This document shows positions 41,830 to 49,867 of a stretch of DNA of 64,000 nucleotides, one piece after another. Position numbers and translations under genes: made by a program. The DNA is from Paenarthrobacter ilicis (GTDB lineage: Bacteria; Actinomycetota; Actinomycetes; Actinomycetales; Micrococcaceae): assembly GCF_016907545.1 (NCBI RefSeq), contig NZ_JAFBCD010000001.1, positions 3,844,001 through 3,908,000 on the forward strand. The letters are read 5' to 3'. Numbering within the stretch: the stretch's first letter is position 1; each line of letters begins with the position of its first letter. The notes beneath the pieces were generated by a model, which saw nothing but the letters and a program-made list of their open reading frames with translations, was not told the DNA's origin and searched no databases.

Positions 41830-43314
41830 GTGAGTAATCCCAACTCCCGGCGTCTTTGGAAGACCGCCGCCGCCACCATTGCCGGGGCGGTGTTGGCAAT
41901 GTCCTTCTCCGTCGCGCCCGCCACTGCTGCACCGCTGGTTGACGGAACGCAAAAAGGTTCCATTACCGTTCATAAGTTTGAGCGCCCTTCCACTCCCACC
42001 GGCCTGCCGAACAACGGCACGTCCGTGGACACCACCGGCCTCACCCCGTTGCAGGGCATCCAGTTCAGCATCCAGCAGGTCAATACCATTGACCTGTCCA
42101 CCAACGCAGGATGGGATGCGGCCCATAACCTGAGCAGCGTCTTCTCCCCCGCCAACCCATCGGGCTCCATCACCGGCGCCGGATTCACCCTGGGCACCAG
42201 CCAGTCACAGACCACCGATGCCGCAGGAACAGCTGCCTTCGGCAACCTGCCGGTGGGCCTGTACCTGGTAACCGAGACCAACTACCCCGCGGGCGTTACC
42301 CCGTCGGCACCGTTCCTGGTTTCGGTGCCCCTGACGGATCCGGACAACAAGGACAACTGGCTTTACAACGTCCACGTTTACCCGAAGAACTCCATCACGG
42401 GTGCTGAAAAGACCGTTACGGATGCTCCGGACGTCAAGCTCGGCGATCAGATCGACTTCACCATCACCGGCGACATCCCCAACGAAGCTGTGATTGACGG
42501 CTACAAAATCGTTGACGCACTCGATGCCAAGCTGACCTACGTGGGCGCCACTGCAACACTGGTTGACGGCACCACCATCACTGCCGGCACCCACTACAAC
42601 GTGGTGTTCGATGCCGCCAGCAACACGGTTTCAGTGGTCTTCACCCCCGCCGGCCTTGCTGTCCTGGCCGCCCACAACGACACCAGGGTCCAGGTAGTCG
42701 TCAACACCACGGTCAACACCATCGGTGAGATCGAGAACGAGGCATTGGTCTACCCGAACCTCGGCAGCTTCACTGCTCTCCCCGGCCAGCCCGGCGGCCC
42801 CATCGTCACTCCTCCGGTTGTCACCAAGTGGGGCGAAATGACGTTGCAGAAAGTCAACGAGAACGGCGCAGCACTTGCCGGAGCTTCCTTCTCCGTGTTT
42901 GCCACAGAGGCTGACGCGAAGGCAGGCACCAACGCGATCGCCCTCAACGGCCAGACCACCTTTGCTGTTGCTGCTGATGGCACCCTCACCATTTCCGGTC
43001 TGCGCTACTCTGACTGGGCCAATGGCGCTGCCGTAGCTCCAGGTTCCGCGGATTACCGGACCTACTACTTGGTGGAAACCACGGCACCGTCCGGATACGA
43101 ACTCCTGGCCGAGCCGATCTCCTTCCTGATCAACCAGGCCTCCACCACCGTTGGCATTGACCTGCAGGTCAAGAACATCCCGTCCAACAGCGGCTTCCAG
43201 CTGCCCCTCACCGGTGGCACGGGAACCGGTGTCCTGTACGCCGCCGGAGCCCTCCTGGTAGTGGGTGCAGGTCTCCTGCTGGTCCGCTCCCGCCGCAGCA
43301 GCACCAACAGCTAG
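41830..43314 (+). CDS. Major pilin subunit, SpaA/SpaH family
   Basis: 494 residues, GTG at 41830. A signal peptide (about 1-34) precedes the mature part. The pilin motif WLYNVHVYPKNS places the polymerising Lys at 186. Isopeptide-forming Cna-B domains follow (about 190-320 and 335-455), and the E-box is YYLVETTAPSGYEL near 420. The LPLTG at 458-462 begins the sorting signal, with a hydrophobic helix and RSRRSS. This is typical of actinobacterial shaft pilins (SpaA, SpaH, FimP). Copies are joined by the class C sortase encoded next. Confidence 0.93.
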   Translation: MSNPNSRRLWKTAAATIAGAVLAMSFSVAPATAAPLVDGTQKGSITVHKFERPSTPTGLPNNGTSVDTTGLTPLQGIQFSIQQVNTIDLSTNAGWDAAHNLSSVFSPANPSGSITGAGFTLGTSQSQTTDAAGTAAFGNLPVGLYLVTETNYPAGVTPSAPFLVSVPLTDPDNKDNWLYNVHVYPKNSITGAEKTVTDAPDVKLGDQIDFTITGDIPNEAVIDGYKIVDALDAKLTYVGATATLVDGTTITAGTHYNVVFDAASNTVSVVFTPAGLAVLAAHNDTRVQVVVNTTVNTIGEIENEALVYPNLGSFTALPGQPGGPIVTPPVVTKWGEMTLQKVNENGAALAGASFSVFATEADAKAGTNAIALNGQTTFAVAADGTLTISGLRYSDWANGAAVAPGSADYRTYYLVETTAPSGYELLAEPISFLINQASTTVGIDLQVKNIPSNSGFQLPLTGGTGTGVLYAAGALLVVGAGLLLVRSRRSSTNS

Positions 43315-43348
43315 ACGCCAGGGACACGACCGGTCCGCAGCATGAACC

Positions 43349-43387
43349 AAGTGGGGAAGATCGCCGAACATGCGCTCTTCCCCACTT
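43349..43387 (+). terminator. Hairpin between major pilin and sortase genes
   Basis: A perfect 12-bp stem (43349-43360 with 43376-43387), 15-nt loop, no long T tract. It lies 35 nt after the pilin stop and 31 nt before the sortase start. It fits a partial terminator or an mRNA-protecting structure, giving much pilin and little sortase. Confidence 0.6.
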
Positions 43388-43417
43388 TGCTTCCCCAGAG
43401 CACACCCCAGGATCCCC

Positions 43418-44350
43418 ATGCCACAGCCCCAGACTTCCACCATGCAACCGCAACCCCCCAAGCGCTGGCGACGAATCCGCGATGCCTGGAGCCTCCAGCG
43501 CGTCCTCATTGTTGTTGTCGCCGTCGTGGGGGTAGGAGTACTGCTGTACCCCACAGCCGCTGCCTGGTTTTCCGATCGCGTCCACGCAACCCAGATCAGT
43601 GGGTACGCCAATACCGTGGAGAGCCTCTCGCCATCAGCCCAGCAGGAACTGCTGGACCAGGCCAGGCAATTCAACCGCGAACTTCCCGCCGGCCCCCTCC
43701 GTGACCCTTACTCCCTGAACAACAAAGGTGAGAAGACCGTGGTGGGCGCAGGGTCCGAGGCCTACAAGAAGCTGCTGGACGTGGGACCCGGCGGCATGAT
43801 GGGCCGCATCAGCATTCCTTCAATCCATACGGACCTGCCCATTTTCCATGACACGGATGAGGACACCCTGTCCAAGGGTGCGGGGCACCTCTTCGGCTCT
43901 GGGCTTCCGGTGGGAGGGACGGACACGCACAGTGTCCTCACTGCCCACTCCGGCTTCGTCAACGCCACCCTCTTCGACAACCTGGACAAGGTGGCCAAGG
44001 GTGATGTCTTTTCCGTGACGGTCCTGGGCGAGACCCTCTATTACAAAGTGGACCAGATCCTCACAGTTCTCCCCGAAAACACCAATGACCTCCGGAAACT
44101 ACCCGGCAAGGACCTGATCACCTTGGTCACCTGCACCCCCCGTGGCGTCAACAGCCATAGATTACTGGTGAGGGGCGAGCGCGTGGATGCTCCTCCGGCC
44201 GATTCCGCCCAGACGCTCCCCAGCCAGGCCGCCGATCCGGGCTTCCCTTGGTGGGCACTTGCCTTCGCGGGCACGGCAGCAGTGATGGTGGTGGTCACCA
44301 GGCCACGCAAGCGCAAGGCCACCCACCCAGGCGGACATTCTCCGGAGTAG
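43418..44350 (+). CDS. Class C (pilin-polymerising) sortase
   Basis: 310 residues from ATG at 43418. N-terminal membrane helix (about 28-47), lid motif Asp96-Pro-Tyr98 typical of class C, catalytic His177 (LTAHSGF), Cys239 (TLVTCTPRG) and Arg248 (SHRLLVRG), and a C-terminal membrane helix (about 272-292) with a basic tail. It joins the pilin Lys186 to the cleaved LPxTG. AGGA precedes the start by 5 nt. A housekeeping (class E/A) sortase for wall anchoring is not in the window. Confidence 0.93.
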   Translation: MPQPQTSTMQPQPPKRWRRIRDAWSLQRVLIVVVAVVGVGVLLYPTAAAWFSDRVHATQISGYANTVESLSPSAQQELLDQARQFNRELPAGPLRDPYSLNNKGEKTVVGAGSEAYKKLLDVGPGGMMGRISIPSIHTDLPIFHDTDEDTLSKGAGHLFGSGLPVGGTDTHSVLTAHSGFVNATLFDNLDKVAKGDVFSVTVLGETLYYKVDQILTVLPENTNDLRKLPGKDLITLVTCTPRGVNSHRLLVRGERVDAPPADSAQTLPSQAADPGFPWWALAFAGTAAVMVVVTRPRKRKATHPGGHSPE

Positions 44351-44366
44351 TCTCCGGGCACGAAAA

Positions 44367-44396
44367 AGCGCTCCCCCACCGAGGTGGGGAAGCGCT
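44367..44396 (-). terminator. Terminator for the minus-strand genes from 46.7 kb
   Basis: AGCGCT arms with an inner 7-bp GC stem (44367-44396, one mismatch), followed on the minus strand by TTTTT. Also at the end of the pilus operon. Confidence 0.75.
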
Positions 44397-44401
44397 GGAA
44401 G

Positions 44402-44752
44402 TCAGCGTCCGGCGTCGGGCGTCTCGGGCCGATCATCGGAATTCAACGGATTCCCCGTACCGTGGGCGGGGCGCTTGGAGCTGAGGTTCACGCCCGAGCC
44501 CTTGCCCAGGTGATCGGCGTTTTCCTTGTAGCTCATGGACAGCATGGCGGCAACGACAAGGCTCACGATGAATGCGATGCCCGCTCCCGTAAAGGCGAGG
44601 TCGAAGCGCGGCGTCCGGGCGCTGCCACCGGAAGCGAAGATCAGCACGGCAACAAAGGCCAGCACTGCAAAGAACGCGGAGAACATGAGGGGTCCCTTGA
44701 CCGAGGTCCGCATCTTGCGCGGCTCTCCTGGTGTCTGGTCTGCCACAGTCAT
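44402..44752 (-). CDS. Small two-helix membrane protein (DUF4229-like)
   Basis: 116 residues from ATG 44752 (ATG at 44713 is the alternative). Two membrane helices (about 20-45 and 55-78) and a polar C-terminal tail (YKENADHLGKGSGVNLSSKR). It resembles the family of short actinobacterial membrane proteins annotated DUF4229, but that link is by shape only. Function unknown. Followed by a terminator; the gene upstream is 69 nt away in the same direction. Confidence 0.65.
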   Translation of the reverse strand: MTVADQTPGEPRKMRTSVKGPLMFSAFFAVLAFVAVLIFASGGSARTPRFDLAFTGAGIAFIVSLVVAAMLSMSYKENADHLGKGSGVNLSSKRPAHGTGNPLNSDDRPETPDAGR

Positions 44753-44821
44753 TCCTCCAATAATGGCGCACGGGTGTCCGCCGGTCCGCAAAAGTTCTAC
44801 AACAAGTAGAACGTCCAGCTA

Positions 44822-45406
44822 CTAGTTTACGGCCTCCGGCGAGGCACCGGGAGCAGCGCCCTGGACACTCCCGTTGGCTCCGGAGCGGGCGTCGTGCCGG
44901 AGAGTCAGTCCGGAGAGCATCCACAGCACGCCGGAAATGATGGCACCCCCGCCGGCCACGCCCAACAGCGCGTGAGCTCCCAGCGAGGTGAAGAACGGCA
45001 ACAACGCCGCGGTGCCAACGGAAATGAGCCCGGAGATGAGCCAGTCACGGGACACCGCGTCCCGTTTGCGCAGGCCTTGCAGGAACTCCAGGAGTCCCAG
45101 CACCAGCAACGCCACCATGGCCGAAAGGGCCACGCCTTCGTCGGATTGGGTCACCAGCGCCCCCAGACCACCCAGGGCCACCACCGCAGGCACAGCCACG
45201 GGAAGTGAGCGCATTTTCCACACGGCAGCTGCCGTGGCCAAGAGGTAGATCCCCACGGCCCAGGCCATGACGTGCACTGACGGCGTGGTCCAGAAAATGG
45301 TGACAGCACCGAAGACCAACGCAGCGGTGGCCCGGAACAGCACCGGTTTCCAAAGACCCACCAAGGGAGCAGGCGAGGTCTGGGCAGGAGTCGTTGGGAG
45401 AGTCAC
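44822..45406 (-). CDS. Membrane protein, six predicted helices, unknown function
   Basis: 194 residues, GTG at 45406. Helices at roughly 23-40, 45-62, 67-85, 92-108, 122-140 and 143-165, with a Gly/Ala-rich C-terminal tail. It resembles the HdeD/DUF308-type acid-resistance or integral membrane proteins in its pattern, but no decisive motif is seen. It starts 9 nt after the MATE gene, so the two are cotranscribed. Confidence 0.65.
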   Translation of the reverse strand: MTLPTTPAQTSPAPLVGLWKPVLFRATAALVFGAVTIFWTTPSVHVMAWAVGIYLLATAAAVWKMRSLPVAVPAVVALGGLGALVTQSDEGVALSAMVALLVLGLLEFLQGLRKRDAVSRDWLISGLISVGTAALLPFFTSLGAHALLGVAGGGAIISGVLWMLSGLTLRHDARSGANGSVQGAAPGASPEAVN

Positions 45407-45415
45407 CCGTCCAGT

Positions 45416-46756
45416 TTAGTGCGAACCCAGCACCATCCATCGATCCGTGCGGGTCCGCAACCCCAAAGTGACTCCGCGGGCCAGCATGTAGCCCAGCGCG
45501 AAGGCGGCCCACAACCACAGCAGCCCCGCCGCGCCGTCGGGCTTCAGCTGGTGGACTGCCACCAGCAGCGGCAAGTAGACGGCAAGATTTACGACGCCGG
45601 CAATCGCCAAATAGCGCGCGTCGCCGGCGCCGATCAGGACCCCGTCCAGGACAAAGACGTAGCCCGCCAGCGGTTGGCCCACGGCCAGGACCCACAGGGC
45701 AACGGTCAGCGCTGACCGGACGCCCTCATCAGGGGTGAAGAGGTACCCCGCCCACGGGGCCGCAATGGCCAGGAGCGCCCCGGTGATGATGCCGAAACCC
45801 AGGCCCCAACGGACCATGGTCCGCGTCAGTTCCCGCACCCTCCCGGCATTGCGGGCCCCCAGCTCCTTGCCGATCAGCGCTTGGGCGGCGATGGCCAGGG
45901 CATCAAGGGCGAATGCCAGGAAGGAGAAGATGGTCATGGCCAATTGGTGGGCTGCCAGGTTCACGGCACCTTGGGCCGTCACCACCAGCACCGTGGCCAG
46001 GATCGCCAAGCGAAGGCTGAGCGTACGCAACATGAGCCACGAACCCACCTTGGTCATGGCCCTGATGCCGCGCCAGTCCGGCTTCAGGGACACCCCATGC
46101 CGCCGGGAATTTCGCCCCACCATTACCAGGTACACCGCCGCCATGGCCCACTGCGCAATGCTGGTTCCCATCGCAGAGCCGGCAACAGACAGGCCCAGCC
46201 CGTACACCAGGAAGAAATTCAGTGCCACATTCACCGCAAAACCTGCGGTGGCCACCAGCAGCGGAGTCCGGGTGTCCTGCAGCCCGCGGAGCACGCCGGT
46301 ACCGGCAAAGATCAGGAGCATGGCCGCGAGGCCGGGCATGGACCACCGCAAATAGTCGACGGCGAACCCGCGCACCTCGCCGGTGGCGCCCATGAACCCC
46401 ACCAACGGCTCAGCCGCGAGGAAGCCCACCACCGCCAACACCACGCCCAGCAACAGTGCCAGCCACACGCCGTCGCGCCCTGCCGCGAGTGCCTTCCCGA
46501 GCTTTCCGTCGCCGATCGCGCGGGCCACCGCAGGGGTGGTGGAGTAGGCCAGGAACACCATGAGGCCCACCACCGTGTGCAGGATGGTGGATGCGAGCCC
46601 GACTCCGGCAAGCTGGTCCACTCCCAAATGCCCCACGATTGCGGAATCCGCCAGCAGGAACAGGGGTTCGGCTATGAGAGCACCAAAGGCGGGGACGGCC
46701 AGGCGCAGAATCTCGCGGCCATTGGAACGGGCGGTGGTGGTTGTGGTCTGAGGCAC
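45416..46756 (-). CDS. MATE-family efflux transporter, DinF-like
   Basis: 446 residues, 12 membrane helices, two MatE domains (about 15-180 and 240-410). LADSAIVGHLGVDQLAGVGLAST near 36-58 is the family signature. Start is GTG at 46756, without strong ribosome site. DinF-type MATE pumps expel cations, drugs or metabolites with Na+ or H+. It starts a three-gene minus-strand unit and is divergent from the next gene. Confidence 0.88.
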   Translation of the reverse strand: MPQTTTTTARSNGREILRLAVPAFGALIAEPLFLLADSAIVGHLGVDQLAGVGLASTILHTVVGLMVFLAYSTTPAVARAIGDGKLGKALAAGRDGVWLALLLGVVLAVVGFLAAEPLVGFMGATGEVRGFAVDYLRWSMPGLAAMLLIFAGTGVLRGLQDTRTPLLVATAGFAVNVALNFFLVYGLGLSVAGSAMGTSIAQWAMAAVYLVMVGRNSRRHGVSLKPDWRGIRAMTKVGSWLMLRTLSLRLAILATVLVVTAQGAVNLAAHQLAMTIFSFLAFALDALAIAAQALIGKELGARNAGRVRELTRTMVRWGLGFGIITGALLAIAAPWAGYLFTPDEGVRSALTVALWVLAVGQPLAGYVFVLDGVLIGAGDARYLAIAGVVNLAVYLPLLVAVHQLKPDGAAGLLWLWAAFALGYMLARGVTLGLRTRTDRWMVLGSH

Positions 46757-46792
46757 TAAACCAGACTAGTGGCCCGGCGGGCGGGTACATTT

Positions 46793-47404
46793 ATGGCCGT
46801 GTCCAACCAGCATCCCGTCACTGTTTCCGTGGCCCGCACCATCCTTCCCGGCTACACGCGGCAAGCGAACGCGTGGGCGCACGCCGGCCAGGAACTCGCC
46901 CGCGAATGGCCCGGCTATCTCGGTTCAGGCTGGGTCCGGAACGGGCCCGACTCCAACGAGTGGCACATGCTGTATCGCTTTGCGGACGCCGGCTCGCTGC
47001 AGGGCTGGGAGGAATCCGAGGAGCGGCGTTGGTGGATCGACAGCGCCAGGGACATGATGGAGACCACCCGCGTGGAGCGCCACACGGGCATCGAGGGCTG
47101 GTTCACGCAACCGGGCGATGTGTCAGTGGTGGTCCCGGAAACCGTGGTTCCGCCGCGCTGGAAGCAGGCCATCAGCATCTTCCTGCCGTTTTTCCCACTG
47201 AGCCTGCTGGCCAACTTCCTGCTGCATCCGCTGACCCAAGAGTGGCCCCTGGTCTTCCAGGTCCTCCTGAACATCGTGATCCTGACGCCGCTGATGACGT
47301 ACATCTTCCTCCCCATCACCACGCGGCTTCTGCAGCCGTGGCTTCAGGCTCCCCACCGTGGTTCTGGTCATAAGAAGCCATCATTAGTTGACTCTTCAAC
47401 TTAA
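46793..47404 (+). CDS. Antibiotic biosynthesis monooxygenase-like protein with membrane helices
   Basis: 203 residues. An ABM-like ferredoxin fold (about 8-100; VSVARTILPGYTRQANAWAH and WHMLYRFADAGSLQGWEES) and two C-terminal helices (about 128-175). Several actinobacterial and cyanobacterial proteins have this layout. The ATG at 46793 sits right after TACATT; if that is a -10 box, the start could be a leaderless GTG at 46799. Function unknown. Confidence 0.75.
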   Translation: MAVSNQHPVTVSVARTILPGYTRQANAWAHAGQELAREWPGYLGSGWVRNGPDSNEWHMLYRFADAGSLQGWEESEERRWWIDSARDMMETTRVERHTGIEGWFTQPGDVSVVVPETVVPPRWKQAISIFLPFFPLSLLANFLLHPLTQEWPLVFQVLLNIVILTPLMTYIFLPITTRLLQPWLQAPHRGSGHKKPSLVDSST

Positions 47405-47422
47405 TTCCTTGAGGGTTGAAGT

Positions 47423-47857
47423 ATGAACACATCCAGCTTGACCACCACAGCCCTGACCATCCTGCGTGTTGTTGCAGGATTCCTCTTCGCCGCGCACGGT
47501 TGGCAGAAGTTCAACGAATTCACCATTGCCGGCACCCAGGCATCCTTTGCGCAGATGGGGGTACCCGGAGCTTCCGTGGTGGCACCCATCGTGGCCACCC
47601 TGGAACTGGTGGGCGGCATCGCCCTCATCCTCGGCCTCCTGACCCGCGTCTTCGCCGCCCTTCTTGCCGTGGACATGCTGGGCGCACTGTTCCTGGTCCA
47701 CGCCCCTGCAGGCATCTTCGTCGGCAATGGCGGCTACGAGCTGGTGCTGCTCTTCGCCGGCGCAGCCCTCGCTTTGGCACTGGCAGGGGCGGGAAAACTC
47801 TCCGCAGACGCCGCACTCTTCGGCCGCCCGGGCTCCAAACTCCGCGTCCTGGCCTAA
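47423..47857 (+). CDS. DoxX-family membrane protein
   Basis: 144 residues, four membrane helices. RVVAGFLFAAHGWQKFNEF (about 15-33) and ATLELVGGIALILGLLTR (about 58-75) are typical of DoxX. It follows the previous gene by 18 nt, so likely cotranscribed. DoxX-type proteins act near oxidant detoxification and membrane quinones; the exact role is unknown. It ends 38 nt before a strong hairpin. Confidence 0.85.
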   Translation: MNTSSLTTTALTILRVVAGFLFAAHGWQKFNEFTIAGTQASFAQMGVPGASVVAPIVATLELVGGIALILGLLTRVFAALLAVDMLGALFLVHAPAGIFVGNGGYELVLLFAGAALALALAGAGKLSADAALFGRPGSKLRVLA

Positions 47858-47868
47858 CCCCCACCCGC

Positions 47869-47967
47869 CCCTCTCTCACATAACACCCCTAATTTCCGAT
47901 CGCTCTCTCACTCTCCTCAGGAAAGTGAGAGAGCGATCGGTTTAAGCGGGTGGGATGTGAGAGAGGG
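47869..47967. repeat. Nested inverted repeats
   Basis: Inner stem: perfect 17 bp (47896-47912 with 47924-47940, 11-nt loop) followed by TTTAAG, fit for a terminator. Outer arms: 13 bp (47869-47881 with 47955-47967), CCCTCTCTCACAT paired with ATGTGAGAGAGGG. The CTCTCTCAC core appears in both arms, which suggests a small dispersed palindromic element. Confidence 0.75.
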
Positions 47968-48017
47968 ACGGACGACTCAGTCGCGTAACAGAAACTCTCC
48001 GACAGTAAACTTCCAGC

Positions 48018-48989
48018 ATGAGCGACGCTGCCGAGAAGTCCGTAACCCTTCGCTTCCTGGCGGCTCCCACCGATGTGGGGCACAGCGGATCCGTCGACGC
48101 CGGCACGGTCCTTGAGTGGGTGGACAAAGCCGCCTATGCAGCCGCCGTCGGGTGGGCCAAGTCCTACTGTGTGACCGCTTATGTGGGAAACATCCACTTC
48201 ACGGATCCCGTGAACAGCGGCGACATGGTGGAAGTGACCTCCACCATCGTGTACACGGGCCGCTCCTCCATGCACATCCACACCACCGTCAGCTCCCGGG
48301 ATCCCAAAGGCGGGCCTGAGACAATGCACAGCCAGTGCATGGTGATTTTTGTTGCAGTGGGCCCGGGCGGCAAGCCAATTCCCGTTCCCCAGTTCGAACC
48401 CTCCACGCCGTCCGAAATAGAACAAAGGGACCACGCTTTGGCGCGGATTGGCGTCCGTGAGCAAATCGTGAATGCAATGAACGCCCAAGAATATACCGAC
48501 GCCGGAACGGCCGAGCGCGTCACGCTGCGGTTCATGGCGTCCCCCACTGATGTGAATTGGGGAGGGAAAGTCCACGGCGGCATCGTGATGAAGTGGATTG
48601 ACGAAGCCGCCTACGTTTGTGCTTCACGATATTGCGGCAAGGACACCGTTGCGGTCTTTTCCGGCGGCGTCAGGTTCTACCGGCCGCTGCTGATAGGACA
48701 CGTGGTGGAAGTGGAGGCCAGGTTGGTCTACACCGGCGCCAAGGGCATGCACATTGCTGTCCATGTCCGCTCGGGTGATCCAAAAACCCGGGAGATGAAC
48801 CTGACCACCTACTGCCTCACAGTGATGGTGGCGCGGGATGAAACCGGCACTGCGGTTCCCATTCCGGAATGGATACCGGAATCGGATGAGGACAAGAAGT
48901 TGCACGCCCACGCCCGTGAGCTGCTGGAGATCCGGGGTCGAGCCCCCGGGAACCGCCTCCCGGACCACCTGCTGAAGGCCGCCAACTAG
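48018..48989 (+). CDS. Acyl-CoA thioesterase with two hotdog domains
   Basis: 323 residues, two tandem hotdog domains (about 8-125 and 168-285). The second has the standard KVHGGIVMKWIDEAAY; the first reads SVDAGTVLEWVDKAAY, where His-Gly is replaced by Asp-Ala. Both carry a YTGxxxMHI strand. Two-domain thioesterases (YciA/ACOT type) hydrolyse acyl-CoA. The first domain may be inactive or complementary. TAAACT lies 6 nt before the ATG, so the message may lack a leader. Its stop overlaps that of the convergent phosphatase gene (CTAG). Confidence 0.85.
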   Translation: MSDAAEKSVTLRFLAAPTDVGHSGSVDAGTVLEWVDKAAYAAAVGWAKSYCVTAYVGNIHFTDPVNSGDMVEVTSTIVYTGRSSMHIHTTVSSRDPKGGPETMHSQCMVIFVAVGPGGKPIPVPQFEPSTPSEIEQRDHALARIGVREQIVNAMNAQEYTDAGTAERVTLRFMASPTDVNWGGKVHGGIVMKWIDEAAYVCASRYCGKDTVAVFSGGVRFYRPLLIGHVVEVEARLVYTGAKGMHIAVHVRSGDPKTREMNLTTYCLTVMVARDETGTAVPIPEWIPESDEDKKLHAHARELLEIRGRAPGNRLPDHLLKAAN

Positions 48990-49615
48990 CCCGGTATGCT
49001 GCTCTTCCGCTGCAGGATCACACCGGCCTCGATGATGGTACTGATACCGGGGAGCAACTCCGCGGCCATCAGTTCGTAGGCATCCGGCCCCAAGCCGTAG
49101 GGATCGGTGACGTCGTCCAGGGCCGGGTCATCCGTTGCGGCGTGATGCCTGAAGGTGTGGGCTGTTGCAACGACATCCACCCACGAACCGCCAACATATT
49201 CTCCAAGAGGCATATGCTGGAGGATCCTGGCAAACTCCCTCAGCGTGAAAGTCCGCTTGAGTGCGGAGGGCACCAAGGAGAGCACCTCCGGCCGGTGGAC
49301 CGCAGCCAGGATCAGCACCAGATCGGCGGAGAGAATGTGCTCCGGGGTCAGTTGGCGGGCCCTGAAGCTTTCCAGGCTGGCCCCGATTCCGGCTGCAAGA
49401 TCCCGGGATCCGGTCTGCGCCGCCTTGCCATGGTGCGCGTGGGTTCCCGCGCTGGTCACGGCGAAGCGACCCGGCGCCACCTCATCCATGCCGGCCTGCA
49501 GGACCACCTCGGCCAGGGGTGAGCGGCAAATATTTCCGGTGCATACCACGAGAATTCGAAAGGTTTCCAGGGGAGGGCCCGCGTCACCTTTCGATGTTTT
49601 TTCAGGGTAATTCAA
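48986..49615 (-). CDS. Low-molecular-weight protein tyrosine phosphatase (Wzb-like)
   Basis: 209 residues from TTG at 49615, with AGAGAGG 5 nt upstream. The P-loop CTGNICRSP has catalytic Cys25 and Arg31. The acid Asp lies in DVTDPYG near 180, as usual for the family. In polysaccharide loci such enzymes (Wzb, Etp, Ptp) dephosphorylate the tyrosine kinase Wzc or nucleotide-sugar enzymes such as Ugd. No kinase is in the window, but a Ugd lies 3.5 kb on. It differs from Wzb by an extra insertion (THAHHG). Confidence 0.8.
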   Translation of the reverse strand: MNYPEKTSKGDAGPPLETFRILVVCTGNICRSPLAEVVLQAGMDEVAPGRFAVTSAGTHAHHGKAAQTGSRDLAAGIGASLESFRARQLTPEHILSADLVLILAAVHRPEVLSLVPSALKRTFTLREFARILQHMPLGEYVGGSWVDVVATAHTFRHHAATDDPALDDVTDPYGLGPDAYELMAAELLPGISTIIEAGVILQRKSSIPG

Positions 49616-49867
49616 GGATGCCTCTCTATTTAGTCTGGTACAAATGCACCGTACATCCGTGGTTCGCATCAAGATTCATTCCAATTCCCAGTGTCCTCCC
49701 TAAAATCCCTGCCCGCAAAGGGAACAGCCCGGCTGGTGTTCAGGCTAATTTCCATCTGTACCCTATGAACGGTCTTTTGAAAAAACCCACTATTTCACAA
49801 CACGATTAATATCCAAGTTGCACAGGTCATATGGACGGAAACAGCCAGAGGTATTGGAGGCCGGAAA

